DNA of 64,000 nt from NCBI RefSeq assembly GCF_001517975.1, contig NZ_KQ950182.1, positions 406,169-470,168 on the forward strand. Direction: 5' to 3'. Shown piece by piece: positions 8,619 to 17,891 of this stretch. The position numbers and the translations under genes were made by a program. The number at the start of each line of letters is the position of its first letter. Position 1 is the stretch's first letter. Source of the DNA: Thermobifida cellulosilytica TB100 (GTDB taxonomy: Bacteria; Actinomycetota; Actinomycetes; Streptosporangiales; Streptosporangiaceae). The notes below the pieces were generated by a model. That model was not told where the DNA came from. It ran no database searches and worked only from the letters and a program-made list of their open reading frames with translations.

Positions 8619-9797
8619 ATGGCCTGCTCGCTGCGCATCGCCTGGGACGACGGGCTCACCGGCTACAACTTCGGACCGCAGCATCCGCTCGCGCCCATCC
8701 GGGTCGAGCTGACCATGGACCTGTGCCGCCGCCTCGGGGTCTTCGATGCGCCCGGCGTCTCCTTCGCGCCGGTCGAGCCGGCCGACGACGCCCTGCTGGA
8801 GCTCGTCCACGACCGCGCCTACATCGCCGCGGTCAAGCGGGCCGGGCAGACCCTCCAGCCCGACGAGACCTACTCCCTGGGCACCCTCGACAACCCGGTC
8901 TTCGCCCACATGCACGAGGCGTCCGCGCTGATCGCGGGCGCCTCGGTGGCGGCGGCGCGCGCCGTGTGGACCGGGGAGGCCGAGCACGGGGCGAACATCG
9001 CGGGCGGCCTGCACCACGCCATGCCCAAGAAGGCGTGGGGCTTCTGCGTGTACAACGACGCGGCGCTGGCGATCGCCTGGCTGCTGGAGCAGGGCGCCAA
9101 GCGGGTCGCCTACGTCGACGTGGACGTCCACCACGGCGACGGCGTGCAGGAGATGTTCTACAACGACCCCCGGGTGCTGACCATCAGCCTGCACGAGTCC
9201 CCGCTGACGCTGTTTCCCGGCACCGGCTACCCGGAGGAGATCGGCGGCCCCGACGCCGAGGGGTACGCGGTCAACGTCGCGCTGCCCGCGGGCACCGACG
9301 ACGCCCGGTGGCTGCGCGCCTTCCACGCCATCGTCCCGCCGCTGCTGCGCGAGTTCCAGCCGGAGGTGCTGGTCACCCAGCAGGGCTGCGACACCCACAC
9401 GCTCGACCCGCTGGCCAACCTGACGCTCAGCCTGGACGGGCAGCGCCGCACCTACGAGGCCCTGCACGAACTGGCCAAGGAGACCGCGGCGGGACGCTGG
9501 GTGCTGCTCGGCGGCGGCGGGTACGAGCTCGTCCAGGTGGTGCCCCGGGCCTGGAGCCACCTGCTGGCGCAGGCGGCGGGACAGCCGATCGACCCCGAGA
9601 CGCGCACCCCGGACGAGTGGCACGAGTTCGTCAAGGAGCGCACCGGCGAGGCCGCCCCGCTGCACATGACCGACGGGCGGACGGCCGACTACACCCCGTT
9701 CGAGGCGGGCTACGACCCGGCCGACGCGGTGGACCGCGCGATCCGGGCCACCCGCACGGCGGTCTTCCCCTGCCACGGCATCGACCCGATGCTGTGA
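8619..9797 (+). CDS. acuC: Histone deacetylase family protein, AcuC-like
   Basis: Zinc-dependent class I/II-type deacetylase of 392 aa. In bacteria AcuC deacetylates lysines, for example to activate acetyl-CoA synthetase. The active-site features are present: H132 and H133 (GGLHHAMPKKAWGFCVYND), D169 and H171 in VDVDVHHGDGV, QQGCDTHTLDPLANL, and GGGGYE near the end. A TATA-like TAATGTGGT lies just ahead, suggesting its own promoter. Polyamine deacetylase is an alternative role within the same fold. Confidence 0.88.
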   Translation: MACSLRIAWDDGLTGYNFGPQHPLAPIRVELTMDLCRRLGVFDAPGVSFAPVEPADDALLELVHDRAYIAAVKRAGQTLQPDETYSLGTLDNPVFAHMHEASALIAGASVAAARAVWTGEAEHGANIAGGLHHAMPKKAWGFCVYNDAALAIAWLLEQGAKRVAYVDVDVHHGDGVQEMFYNDPRVLTISLHESPLTLFPGTGYPEEIGGPDAEGYAVNVALPAGTDDARWLRAFHAIVPPLLREFQPEVLVTQQGCDTHTLDPLANLTLSLDGQRRTYEALHELAKETAAGRWVLLGGGGYELVQVVPRAWSHLLAQAAGQPIDPETRTPDEWHEFVKERTGEAAPLHMTDGRTADYTPFEAGYDPADAVDRAIRATRTAVFPCHGIDPML

Positions 9798-9923
9798 GGC
9801 CGGTCGGCGGCTGCGGGACACGGCACCGGGGAGAGTTGAACACGACACGAACGGGGTACGAAGAGTCGGGATGATCCGCAAATGTCGGAACCCCGGCAGT
9901 GACGTGAAAAGGGGGTCCCACCT

Positions 9924-10721
9924 GTGACGCCGCCCTCCCGTGCGGAACTCGTCGACCACTTGGTGCGCACCGGCATCGCCGGCCAGGTCGACACCCCGCG
10001 GCAGAACAACCTCAAGCACTACCGGCGGCTGGTCCAGGGAGACCCCTACTACCAGTTCGGGCTGACCTTCTCCCGGGAGTGGACGTTCTCCGACGTCCTC
10101 GCGCTCATGGCCAAGCGCTGCGGCGTCGTCGCGGACGAGGACTACCTGTGGGGGATCGACACCATCGACCCCGACCGCACCGTGGACGCCCTGGAGACGG
10201 TGGCCGACCGGCTGGCCAGGGCCGCGCGCGACCGCGAGCGCGTCATGGTCGCCACCGGCCACCCCCGCAACCTGGGCGAGGTCTACCGGCGCTGGAAGGA
10301 CCTGCTCGCCGGGCACGGGTGCGAGGTGGTCACCGCGGCCGCCGGATACTCCTACGACGTCTCCGGCGAGTACCCCCCGACCCGCCGCATCCTGGTCTGG
10401 CGCGACGGGGTGGGCATGGTGGTGGACGGCACCGCCCCCCGGCACAGCCACCACCCCTTCGCGATGCGCGCGGCGCTGTCCCGGCTGACGGAGGAGGGCG
10501 AGCCGTGGCCGCAGTTGGTCATCGCCGACCACGGGTTCGCGGGCGCGGCGGGCGAGGCCGGAGTGGACACCATCGGTTTCGCCGACAGTAACGATCCTGC
10601 GCTCTTCCTGGGAGAACACGAAGGAAAACTTCATGCCACGGTGCCGCTGGACGACGGGTACCTGCCCGAGGACTACCGCCCGCTTTCGGACTACGTGATT
10701 CACCGCGCCGGACTGGCCTGA
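9924..10721 (+). CDS. Conserved actinobacterial protein, phosphatase-annotated family
   Basis: 265-aa cytosolic protein without signal peptide or membrane segments. I recognise it as a family conserved near proC in actinobacteria and often labelled phosphatase. Visible conserved pieces are QNNLKHYRRLVQGDPYYQFG, MVATGHPRNLGEVYR, GYSYDVSGEYPPTRRI, TAPRHSHHPFAMR and VIADHGFAGAAGE. The several His and Asp clusters could bind metal, but I cannot name a reaction. The start is GTG at 9924 behind AAAAGGGGG. Confidence 0.6.
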   Translation: MTPPSRAELVDHLVRTGIAGQVDTPRQNNLKHYRRLVQGDPYYQFGLTFSREWTFSDVLALMAKRCGVVADEDYLWGIDTIDPDRTVDALETVADRLARAARDRERVMVATGHPRNLGEVYRRWKDLLAGHGCEVVTAAAGYSYDVSGEYPPTRRILVWRDGVGMVVDGTAPRHSHHPFAMRAALSRLTEEGEPWPQLVIADHGFAGAAGEAGVDTIGFADSNDPALFLGEHEGKLHATVPLDDGYLPEDYRPLSDYVIHRAGLA

Positions 10722-11019
10722 AAGTCGCCCGACGTTTCCCAAAAACCCGGACACCCGACATAAGCCCAGTTCACAAGGGGGACGGCCGGGAGTGGACGCT
10801 AATTACCCACGGTTCAAACCTCCGCCGCCGCCCCCTGTCTCCCACCGGGAGGAATGCAAAAACGCCCCCTTTTAATGACGTGACCCGAGACTTACTCTGA
10901 GGACGGACGGGTCAGAAGTTGTCGGGCGACACACCAGCGCGGCCGGGCGAAGAGAGGGAGACCGGCGCGCGCAGCAGACAGGGACGCGGGCGCACGTCCG
11001 GGAAAGAGAGCGTCAGGAC
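10722..11019. other. Intergenic leader of the HTH gene
   Basis: No gene is seen. The stretch holds several short A-rich or T-rich patches (CCCAAAAACCC near 10740, GCAAAAACGCCCCCTTTTAATG near 10855) in an otherwise G/C-rich region, probably the promoter region of the small HTH gene. I cannot place a confident -10/-35. Confidence 0.3.
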
Positions 11020-11223
11020 ATGAGCGGGAGCAAGGGTTCGCTGGGAGAGGTGAGGTTCCTGACTGTGGCCGAGGTGGCCGCGATCATGCGAGTCTCCAAG
11101 ATGACGGTCTACCGAATGGTGCACTCCGGGACGCTGCCGGCCATCCGGGTGGGGCGCTCCTACCGGGTGCCGGAGCGCGCCGTGCACGACTACCTCCGTG
11201 AGGCGTTCGTCGAGGCGGGCTGA
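11020..11223 (+). CDS. Excisionase-family small HTH regulator
   Basis: 67-aa protein made almost entirely of one MerR-like winged HTH (RFLTVAEVAAIMRVSKMTVYRM, then GTLPAIRVGRSYRVPERAV). Such proteins bind DNA as head-to-tail oligomers in actinobacteria. It belongs to the same broad family as BldC, encoded in this window at 15898, but has a distinct recognition helix. No phage or integrase genes lie nearby, so a chromosomal regulator is more likely than an excisionase. The following cytochrome c genes start 154 bases later; control of them is conjecture. Confidence 0.85.
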   Translation: MSGSKGSLGEVRFLTVAEVAAIMRVSKMTVYRMVHSGTLPAIRVGRSYRVPERAVHDYLREAFVEAG

Positions 11224-11377
11224 TCTCGTTCTCCGGGGGCGGTGCACGGGGCATCGCCCCTGTTCGCGCCCGCCGTACGGTAACCGCGGGGCCTCGTCCC
11301 GGGCATTCGGGCGTCTACTACACTTCGTCGTTGTTGATGCATTTTCTGCCGCATCCCGCTGACGAGGTTCTTCCGCG

Positions 11378-11995
11378 ATGCCCTTCACCAGACCAGGCTC
11401 CCGACTGCGCGCTGCCGCGCTGCGCTGCGCCGCCGCCGTGGCGGTGCTGGCCGCCCTCGCCGGCTGCGCCGAGGGAGTCGACACCGGAGCGGCCAGCGAG
11501 GACGACCGCTACATCTCGGGGGACGGGTCCAGCACCCTGTTCCCCGTCGAGGAACGCGAGCAGGCCCCGCAGGTCGAGGGCGAGACGCTGGACGGCGACC
11601 GGATCAGCCTCGCCGACTACTCCGGCGACGTCGTGGTGCTGAACTTCTGGGCCAGTTGGTGTGCGCCGTGCCGGGCCGAGACCCCCGTCCTCAACGAGGT
11701 CAGCGCCGAGCACGCCGACGAGGGCGTGCGCTTCCTCGGCGTCAACATCAAGGACAACCGCACCTCTGCGCAGGCGTTCGAGCAGAACCAGGAGGTCGGC
11801 TACCCCAGCCTGTACGACCAGCCGGGCGAGGTGCCGCAGGCGTTCCGCGAGACCGTCCCGCCGCAGGCCATCCCCAGCACGCTGGTCATCGACCGCCAGG
11901 GCCGCATCGCCGCCCGCGTCATCGGCGCCACCGACTACAACCAGCTCACCGAGCTGGTCGACACGGTCGTCGCAGAGGACGCTGGTTCCCGGTGA
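11378..11995 (+). CDS. TlpA/ResA-like thiol-disulfide lipoprotein
   Basis: 205-aa membrane-anchored thioredoxin-like protein. A signal sequence ends in a lipobox LAGC, with lipidated C30. The thioredoxin-like domain carries the catalytic WCAPC pair (C95, C98) and the cis-proline segment [14 protein letters not shown]. ResA keeps the CXXCH haem-binding cysteines of apocytochrome c reduced outside the membrane. The gene overlaps ccdA by 4 bases (GTGA) and heads a System II cytochrome c maturation operon, which supports the role. Confidence 0.93.
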   Translation: MPFTRPGSRLRAAALRCAAAVAVLAALAGCAEGVDTGAASEDDRYISGDGSSTLFPVEEREQAPQVEGETLDGDRISLADYSGDVVVLNFWASWCAPCRAETPVLNEVSAEHADEGVRFLGVNIKDNRTSAQAFEQNQEVGYPSLYDQPGEVPQAFRETVPPQAIPSTLVIDRQGRIAARVIGATDYNQLTELVDTVVAEDAGSR

Positions 11996-12804
11996 TCGCC
12001 GAGACCGTCCTCTCCGGTTCCCTCCTCCTCGCCGTCCCGCTGGCCGCGGCGGCCGGACTGGTCTCCTTCCTGTCCCCGTGCGTGCTGCCGCTGGTGCCCG
12101 GATACCTGTCCTACGTGACCGGGTTGACCGGGGCCGACATCGCCGCGCACAGCCGGGGGGAGGTCCGGGAGGACGCGGGCGACGGCACCGTGCGGACCGT
12201 CACGGTCGACGACCTCATGGTCTCCCGGCGCTGGACCATGCTCGCCGGGAGCCTGCTGTTCATCGCGGGCTTCAGCGCGGTCTTCGTGTCCGTCGGCGTG
12301 TTCGTCGGCGGCGTCGGCGGGCTGCTGCTCGACCACTCCGAAACCATCACCCGCGTGCTCGGCGCGCTGACGGTCGTCCTGGGCCTGGCGTTCATGGGGC
12401 TCCTCCCCGGCTTCAACCGCGAGTTCCGCATCCACCGGCTGCCCGGAGCCGGACTGGCCGGGGCCCCGCTGCTGGGCGTGCTGTTCGGCCTGGGGTGGAC
12501 CCCGTGCATCGGGCCGACGCTGGCCGCCGTGCAGTCCCTGGCGTTCATGGAGGGCAGCGTCGGCCGGGGGGCGCTGCTGTCGCTGAGCTACTGCCTGGGC
12601 CTGGGCCTGCCGTTCGTCCTGGCCGCCCTGCTCTACCGCAGGGCGCTGGGCGCCTTCGCCTGGGTCAAACGCCACTACCGGCTCGTCACCGCCGCGGGCG
12701 GCGCGATGCTGGTCGTGGTGGGGCTGCTCCTGGTCACCGGTCTGTGGACCGGTGTCACCGCCGTCATGCAGGGCTGGACCGCGAACTTCACAACGGTGAT
12801 CTAG
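11992..12804 (+). CDS. ccdA: Cytochrome c biogenesis protein CcdA
   Basis: Integral membrane thiol transporter, 270 aa, DsbD-family. It passes reducing equivalents from cytosolic thioredoxin to ResA. About six hydrophobic helices are visible. The redox cysteines sit in [20 protein letters not shown] (helix 1) and [10 protein letters not shown] (middle helix), the standard pair. The GTG start overlaps the lipoprotein stop. A charged loop after helix 1 is longer than in minimal CcdA proteins. The resB gene starts 2 bases after its stop. Confidence 0.94.
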   Translation: MIAETVLSGSLLLAVPLAAAAGLVSFLSPCVLPLVPGYLSYVTGLTGADIAAHSRGEVREDAGDGTVRTVTVDDLMVSRRWTMLAGSLLFIAGFSAVFVSVGVFVGGVGGLLLDHSETITRVLGALTVVLGLAFMGLLPGFNREFRIHRLPGAGLAGAPLLGVLFGLGWTPCIGPTLAAVQSLAFMEGSVGRGALLSLSYCLGLGLPFVLAALLYRRALGAFAWVKRHYRLVTAAGGAMLVVVGLLLVTGLWTGVTAVMQGWTANFTTVI

Positions 12805-12806
12805 CA

Positions 12807-14390
12807 GTGACCGCACGCCAACCGAGCACGGTGACCGAACCGACCGCCACCCCGCCCTCCGCGCCCGCGCTCTCGCCGCTGGGCTGGGCGCGCTGGGCCT
12901 GGCGCGTGCTGACCTCCATGCGCACCGCGCTCGTCCTGCTGTTCCTGCTCGCCCTGGGGGCGGTCCCGGGATCGCTGCTGCCCCAGCGCAGGGTCAGCGT
13001 CGAGGAGGTCCAGAACTACTACCTGGACCACCCCGACCTCGCGCCGCTGCTGGACAAGCTCTCCCTGTTCGACGTCTACTCCTCGCCCTGGTACTCGGCG
13101 ATCTACCTGCTGCTGTTCGTCTCGCTGGCGGGGTGCGTGCTGCCGCGCGCCGCGGCGCACTACCGGCTGGTACGCGCCCGCCCGCCGAAGACCCCGCGCC
13201 GTCTGGACCGGATGCCGTACTCGGCGACCTTCGACGTGGACGCCTCCCCCGAGGAGGTGTTCGGCGAGGCCCGGACGCTGCTCCGGGGCCACCGGATCGC
13301 CGACTACGGCGACTCGCTGTCCGCCGAGACCGGCTACCTGCGCGAGACGGGCAACGTCGTCTTCCACCTGTCGCTGGTGGGCCTGCTGGTGTCGCTGGCC
13401 TACGGCTCCTTCTTCGGCTACCGGGGCAACATGCTCCTCGTCGAGGGGGACGCGTTCGCCAACACGCTGACCTCCTACGACGCGTTCTATCCGGGGACCG
13501 CGGTGGACCCGGCCGGCATCCAGCCGTTCTGGCTGCGGCTCGACGGCTTCGAGGCGTCCTTCGTCGAGGAGGGCGGCAAGGCCGGCCAGGCCGAGAGCTA
13601 CCTCGCCGAGGTCACCTACCGGGAGAGTCCCGACTCCCCGGAGCAGACCCACGAGCTGCGGGTCAACCACCCGCTCCGGGTGGACGGCGCGCAGGTCTAC
13701 CTGCTGGGCCACGGCTACGCCCCGACCTTCCGGGTCACCGACCCCGAGGGCCGGGTGGTCTTCGACCAGGCGGTGCCGTTCCTGGACCGCGGCGACGGCA
13801 ACTTCACCTCCGACGGCGTGGTCAAGGTCCCCGACATCGCGCCCGAGCAGCTCGGCTTCACCGGGGTGTTCCTCCCCTCGGCGACCAGCGACGACAGCGG
13901 CGACCTCGTCTCGGACTTCCCGGCCGCGCGCAACCCCGTGGTGGTGCTCAAGGGCTTCGTGGGCGACCTCGGCCTGGACAGCGGCAACCCCCAGTCGGTC
14001 TACCAGCTCTACACCAAGCGGATGGAGGAGATCGGGGACTCCCCGCCGCTGGCCGTGGGCGACCGCTGGGAGCTGCCCAACGGGGCCGTCGTCGAGTTCA
14101 CCGGCTACCGCGACTACGTCAGCCTCCAGGTCACCAGCGACCCCGGTCGGCCGTACGCGCTGGCCAGCGCGGCCACGGCGGTGCTGGGACTGCTGTGCAC
14201 CCTGTTCGTGCAGCCCCGGAGGGCGTGGGTCCGCGCCGTCCGCAGGGAGGACGGGCGTACCGTGGTCGAGGTCGCAGGACTCGTCAAGACCGAGGGGACC
14301 GCGCCCCTGCGGCGGTTCCACGAGCTGTCCACCCAGTTGAACGGACGACTGCGGCGGTCGGACCGCCGAGCAGGCACGGAGAAGGAGTAA
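12807..14390 (+). CDS. resB: Cytochrome c biogenesis protein ResB
   Basis: 527-aa membrane protein of the System II haem lyase complex, which exports haem and attaches it to apocytochrome c with CcsA/CcsB. The N-terminus has transmembrane helices (TALVLLFLLALGAVPGSLLPQ, YSAIYLLLFVSLAGCVLPRA), then a third (VVFHLSLVGLLVSLAYGSFF), a large extracytoplasmic domain, and a last helix near residue 450. Conserved LPQR and HxSL elements are present. It is translationally coupled with ccdA upstream, and ccsB starts 4 bases downstream. Confidence 0.92.
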   Translation: MTARQPSTVTEPTATPPSAPALSPLGWARWAWRVLTSMRTALVLLFLLALGAVPGSLLPQRRVSVEEVQNYYLDHPDLAPLLDKLSLFDVYSSPWYSAIYLLLFVSLAGCVLPRAAAHYRLVRARPPKTPRRLDRMPYSATFDVDASPEEVFGEARTLLRGHRIADYGDSLSAETGYLRETGNVVFHLSLVGLLVSLAYGSFFGYRGNMLLVEGDAFANTLTSYDAFYPGTAVDPAGIQPFWLRLDGFEASFVEEGGKAGQAESYLAEVTYRESPDSPEQTHELRVNHPLRVDGAQVYLLGHGYAPTFRVTDPEGRVVFDQAVPFLDRGDGNFTSDGVVKVPDIAPEQLGFTGVFLPSATSDDSGDLVSDFPAARNPVVVLKGFVGDLGLDSGNPQSVYQLYTKRMEEIGDSPPLAVGDRWELPNGAVVEFTGYRDYVSLQVTSDPGRPYALASAATAVLGLLCTLFVQPRRAWVRAVRREDGRTVVEVAGLVKTEGTAPLRRFHELSTQLNGRLRRSDRRAGTEKE

Positions 14391-14393
14391 ACG

Positions 14394-15386
14394 GTGCACA
14401 TTCTCGCTGCGGACGGCGCGGTCGACCCCGCGCTGTCGAATCTCAGCGACAACCTGGTCCTCGGGATGATCGTGGTCTACGCGGTCGCCCTGTTCCTCTT
14501 CGTCTTCGAAGCCGCCTACGGCCGCCGCGAGTCCCTGAAGGACACCCGGCTGGTCGCGGTCGGCGCGGAGGCGGGGGAGCGCGCCGACGGCCTTCAGGTG
14601 AACCTGCGCGAGCAGGAGCCCGAGGCCAAGGCGTCCCGGCACCTCCTCGGCCGGATCGGCATGGCGGTCACGGTGCTGGGCCTGCTGGTCAACCTGGCGC
14701 AGATCGTCACCCGCGGCCTGGCGGCGGACCGCTGGCCGTGGGGCAACATGTTCGAGTTCGTCGTGGCGATCTGCATGTGCGGGGTGGCGGCGTTCCTGTT
14801 CGCGGCGCTCCGCTACCGGGCCCACTACCTGGGCGCGTTCGTCCTGGTCCCGGTGCTGCTGCTGCTCGGCGTCGCGGTCCGCTGGCTGTACTCGGAGAGC
14901 GGGCCGGTGGTCCCGGCGCTGGACTCCTACTGGATCGCCATCCACGTCTCGGCGCTGATCCTGGCCACCGGCGCGTTCATGGTCTCGGGGTCGGCCACCC
15001 TCACCTACCTGATGGCCGAGCGGACCGAGGCCAAGAAGGCCCTGGGGGAGCAGGTCAACGCCATCGCCGCCAAGCTGCCCAGCGCCGCGCTGCTGGACCG
15101 CCTCGCGCACCGCATGATCGTGCTGGCCTTCCCGCTGTGGACCTTCGGCGTCATCGCCGGGGCGATCTGGGCGGACGAGGCGTGGGGCCGCTACTGGGGC
15201 TGGGACCCCAAGGAGGTGTGGTCCTTCATCACCTGGGTCGTCTACGCTGCCTACCTGCACGCCCGCGCCACCGCCGGCTGGCAGGGCAAGAAGGCCGCCT
15301 GGATCAGCCTGGTGGGCTTCGCCTGCCTGCTGTTCAACTTCTTCGGGGTGAACTACCTGTTCAGCGGGCTGCACAGCTACGCCTGA
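14394..15386 (+). CDS. ccsB: Cytochrome c biogenesis protein CcsB (CcsA family)
   Basis: 330-aa polytopic haem-handling protein that works with ResB. The diagnostic tryptophan-rich WWD-type motif is WGRYWGWDPKEVWSFITW near residue 265. External histidines (AIHVSAL, DRLAHRM, and GLHSY at the end) are candidate haem ligands. About eight hydrophobic segments are visible. The start is GTG with a GGAGAAGGAG site 3 bases after resB ends. It is the last gene of the maturation operon, followed by a strong terminator. Confidence 0.94.
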   Translation: MHILAADGAVDPALSNLSDNLVLGMIVVYAVALFLFVFEAAYGRRESLKDTRLVAVGAEAGERADGLQVNLREQEPEAKASRHLLGRIGMAVTVLGLLVNLAQIVTRGLAADRWPWGNMFEFVVAICMCGVAAFLFAALRYRAHYLGAFVLVPVLLLLGVAVRWLYSESGPVVPALDSYWIAIHVSALILATGAFMVSGSATLTYLMAERTEAKKALGEQVNAIAAKLPSAALLDRLAHRMIVLAFPLWTFGVIAGAIWADEAWGRYWGWDPKEVWSFITWVVYAAYLHARATAGWQGKKAAWISLVGFACLLFNFFGVNYLFSGLHSYA

Positions 15387-15396
15387 GCCCGGTCCC

Positions 15397-15450
15397 GAGA
15401 CGCGGTGAAGGCCCGTCCCCGGCTCCAGGGGCGGGCCTTCACCGCGTCTC
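15397..15450. terminator. Long bidirectional terminator hairpin
   Basis: The arms 15397-15420 and 15428-15450 are complementary over 23 bases with a single bulged base and a 7-base loop. It sits between convergent ccsB and the PLDc_N gene and probably serves both. Confidence 0.85.
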
Positions 15451-15453
15451 GTC

Positions 15454-15798
15454 TCAGTCCTCCGGGTTGATGCGCTTGTTGAGTCGCTGAAGGAACTCGG
15501 GGTCGTCGTCCGGGCCGAGCGGGACGCTGCGACCGGACGGCCGATGAAAGTCCGAGGGGTCCAGGTGGTCGGCGGAGACGGCCGGCACGGAGGAGACCAC
15601 CGTGCCGGGGCGCGTGTGGGGGCGTCCGAGGAAGAGCCACAGCAGCGGGCCGACCACTGCGAACAGCACGATGACGAGCAGCCAGAGCACCTTGGGAAGA
15701 GTGCGGACTTCCTCAGCGGGGCAGGTGAGCGCGTCGAAGAACGCGTACACCCAGAGCACGATTGTGAGCAGCGTAATCAGGCCACCGAGCCAAACCAT
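15454..15798 (-). CDS. PLDc_N domain membrane protein
   Basis: 114-aa small membrane protein. Two helices (GGLITLLTIVLWVYAFFDAL and VLWLLVIVLFAVVGPLLWLF) flank a short loop, with W-x-Y-F-D-A and the GPLLWLFLGRP ending of the N-terminal phospholipase D-associated domain (PLDc_N). A hydrophilic tail of about 50 residues follows. No catalytic HKD motif is present, so it is not an enzyme by itself. Its function is unknown. Confidence 0.85.
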   Translation of the reverse strand: MVWLGGLITLLTIVLWVYAFFDALTCPAEEVRTLPKVLWLLVIVLFAVVGPLLWLFLGRPHTRPGTVVSSVPAVSADHLDPSDFHRPSGRSVPLGPDDDPEFLQRLNKRINPED

Positions 15799-15897
15799 GT
15801 CTTCCAGACTATCCGGGGAGCGACCTGGATGTGCGGGAGTGGAACGCCATGGAGCGGGTCTGGCGCCGTCGAGGATACGGTTGCGGGTTCTTGCAGG

Positions 15898-16101
15898 TCA
15901 GCGAGAGGACTCGGGAGCCTCCCCGTGGAGCAGGGCACGCACCTCGGACTCCCGGAAGCGGCGGTGTCCACCGGGAGTGCGGATGCTGCTGATCCGTCCG
16001 GACGCGGCCCACCGGGTGACCGTTTTGGGGTCCACCCGGAAGAGAGAGGCCACCTCTCCCGGCGTCAGCAAGCGTTCGGTCGTCCTTTCCACCTTCACCA
16101 T
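15898..16101 (-). CDS. bldC: BldC-like MerR-type developmental regulator
   Basis: Small DNA-binding protein, about 67 aa. The core LLTPGEVASLFRVDPKTVTR plus WAASGRISSIRTPGGHRRFR and ESEVRALL is almost the Streptomyces BldC sequence. BldC binds direct repeats cooperatively and delays development. The start is uncertain: ATG at 16101 sits directly on the AAGGGGG site, so GTG at 16098 or 16092 may be used; an upstream ATG at 16155 seems too long. A 9-base inverted repeat (16115-16135) lies just upstream. Confidence 0.9.
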   Translation of the reverse strand: MVKVERTTERLLTPGEVASLFRVDPKTVTRWAASGRISSIRTPGGHRRFRESEVRALLHGEAPESSR

Positions 16102-16475
16102 CCCCCTTCGCACCCGCCCGGACGTGGTCCGGGCGTTTGATCCCCTAGTGTGCATGAGTCGGGCTGTTTCCTCCTTAGTTTTCGGAAAGATGAGGGGAAA
16201 CGTGGGCGGGGACGGTCAGATGTGATCGGAACGTGATATCTGTCTCAGAAGTTTCCCGGCAGTAGCTTTTCGTGGCCGGGCGGACCCGGGATCCCCGCGC
16301 CTCCCGGTGGGGTCGCGCGCCCCTCCGGAGGACGCCCCCTTAGGGTGTGAAGAGGGACGATGCAGCGCCGGGAGGCCGTGGTGGAACCTCTCGGGCGGAC
16401 TGTCGGCGACCAACCCCTCTCGGCACCTGCGCCGTCGCCCCGACGACCCGTTTCCACCCGTTGTGAGGCGGTTTC
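16102..16475. other. Intergenic region between bldC and the DUF4229 gene
   Basis: No gene is supported. It contains the divergent promoter region. CGCCCGGAC (16115-16123) and GTCCGGGCG (16127-16135) form an inverted repeat 14 bases upstream of bldC. Around 16160-16270 the base composition is markedly more A/T-rich than the surroundings, as expected for promoters. Confidence 0.4.
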
Positions 16476-16790
16476 ATGCGCAACTTCGTCGTTTACACCG
16501 CGGCCCGCGCGCTGCTCTTCGCGGTCGCCTTCGGTGTGGTGTACCTGCTCGGCGCCCGGGGCCTGCTCGCGGCCGTTCTCGCACTGCTGATCAGCGGACT
16601 GGTGAGCTTCGTGCTGCTGTCCCGGCAGCGCGACGCGCTGTCCGCCTCGCTGGTGGCGGGGATGGGCCGGATCCGCAGCCTAGGGGAGTGGCTCGAGGCG
16701 GGCGCCGCCAAGGAGGACGAGCTCCAGGAGGCGCAGGACGGCGCCCGCGCGCCCGGGCAGGCCGACCGGGGAGCCGGGCAGCACCGGTGA
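16476..16790 (+). CDS. DUF4229 domain membrane protein
   Basis: 104-aa protein. Two hydrophobic helices (YTAARALLFAVAFGVVYLLG and LLAAVLALLISGLVSFVLLS) are followed by the SRQRDALSASL motif and a charged tail. This is the actinobacterial DUF4229 family, commonly found near the menaquinone methyltransferase gene, as here. Function unknown. The start ATG follows GAGGCGG. Confidence 0.85.
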   Translation: MRNFVVYTAARALLFAVAFGVVYLLGARGLLAAVLALLISGLVSFVLLSRQRDALSASLVAGMGRIRSLGEWLEAGAAKEDELQEAQDGARAPGQADRGAGQHR

Positions 16791-16862
16791 CCCGGGGCGC
16801 GCGCCGCCCCCGGGGGCCGGGGCCGCGCGGGAGGCCGCGGCCCACCCTCTAGGCTGTGCAGC

Positions 16863-17573
16863 ATGACCCGTGCCGAACTGGACAAGGACCCCCAGGACGT
16901 CGCCGCGATGTTCGACACCATCGCGAGCCGCTACGACCTCCTCAACAGCGTGCTCACGCTGGGCTGGGAACGCCGCTGGCGCAAGGCCGTCGTCGACGCG
17001 GTCGACGCCTACAGCGGAGAGCTGGTGCTCGACCTGGCGGCGGGCACCGGGACCTCCTCGGAGTCCTTCACCCGCAAGGGCGCGCGGGTCATCGCCTGCG
17101 ACTTCTCGCTGGGCATGCTCCAGGTCGGGGCCGAGCGCCGGGGCGGGGCCTCCCGCAGGGGGGTCACCGTGGTGGCGGGCGACGCGCTGGCCCTGCCGTT
17201 CGCGGACGAGACCTTCGACGCCGTCACCATCTCCTTCGGGCTGCGCAACGTGCAGGACGCGGACCGGGCGCTGCGGGAGCTGCGACGGGTCACCAAGGTC
17301 GGCGGACGGCTGGTCATCTGTGAGTTCAGCCACCTTCCGGTGCGGCCCCTGGACCGGATCCTGGCCAAGGGCATGGAGATCGGCCTGCCCCTCGTGGCCC
17401 GCGGCTTCAGCGACAACCCCGACGCCTACGCCTACCTGTCGGAGTCGATCGCGGCCTGGCCGGACCAGCGCGCGCTGGCCCGCCAGCTCCAGGCCGCCGG
17501 GTGGTCCCGGGTGGCCTGGCGGAACCTCACCTTCGGGGTGGTGGCGCTGCACCGCGCCCGCCGCGAGGACTGA
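16863..17573 (+). CDS. menG: Demethylmenaquinone methyltransferase
   Basis: SAM-dependent C-methyltransferase that makes menaquinone from demethylmenaquinone, 236 aa (UbiE/MenG family). Signatures are [20 protein letters not shown] near the N-terminus, SAM motif [33 protein letters not shown] and [22 protein letters not shown]. It is the first of several quinone genes around the Nuo operon. A strong rho-independent terminator lies 27 bases after the stop, so it is separate from the reductase gene. Confidence 0.95.
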   Translation: MTRAELDKDPQDVAAMFDTIASRYDLLNSVLTLGWERRWRKAVVDAVDAYSGELVLDLAAGTGTSSESFTRKGARVIACDFSLGMLQVGAERRGGASRRGVTVVAGDALALPFADETFDAVTISFGLRNVQDADRALRELRRVTKVGGRLVICEFSHLPVRPLDRILAKGMEIGLPLVARGFSDNPDAYAYLSESIAAWPDQRALARQLQAAGWSRVAWRNLTFGVVALHRARRED

Positions 17574-17599
17574 GCCGGGCGGCGCCCGCGCGCCCGCCT

Positions 17600-17631
17600 C
17601 CTCCGTGTCCTGGCGGACACGGAGGTTTTTT
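17600..17631 (+). terminator. Rho-independent terminator of menG
   Basis: CCTCCGTGTC (17600-17609) pairs with GACACGGAGG (17616-17625) around a 6-base loop, followed by six T. It is the most canonical terminator in the window. Confidence 0.93.
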
Positions 17632-17679
17632 GTGATCGTGACCAAGACGCATCGGCGCAGGTCAGTGACCCGGAGTGAG

Positions 17680-17830
17680 GAATCTCCCGTGGGGTTATGT
17701 CCTGTTTTGGGGCCTTTTGGGATTTTTGTCGGGACTCTAGTCCCATAACGGGCAAAACGGTCAAACGGATCTTGATTTCCCTTAACTTGATTTTTAAACC
17801 CCTAGGTAGCTGGGGTGTTGCGGAAAGCCC
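17680..17830. other. A/T-rich leader ahead of the menJ-nuo block
   Basis: The non-coding stretch from 17632 to 17991 includes about 150 bases that are strikingly A/T-rich for this genome, with TTTTGG, TTTTTG and two TTGATTT copies and CAAAACGGTCAAACGG repeats. No reading frame with local codon bias is present. It probably contains the promoter(s) of the following operon. Confidence 0.5.
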
Positions 17831-17891
17831 GACAACCAGAGCCTGGGGTCGCTCCCGGGTCGCGAAAGGTCTAGACTTCGGCTTGAAGACC

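Noticed and set aside
11020-11223. Excisionase label as evidence of a prophage or integrative element
   Set aside because: No integrase, attachment repeats or phage genes nearby; the protein is a BldC-superfamily regulator.
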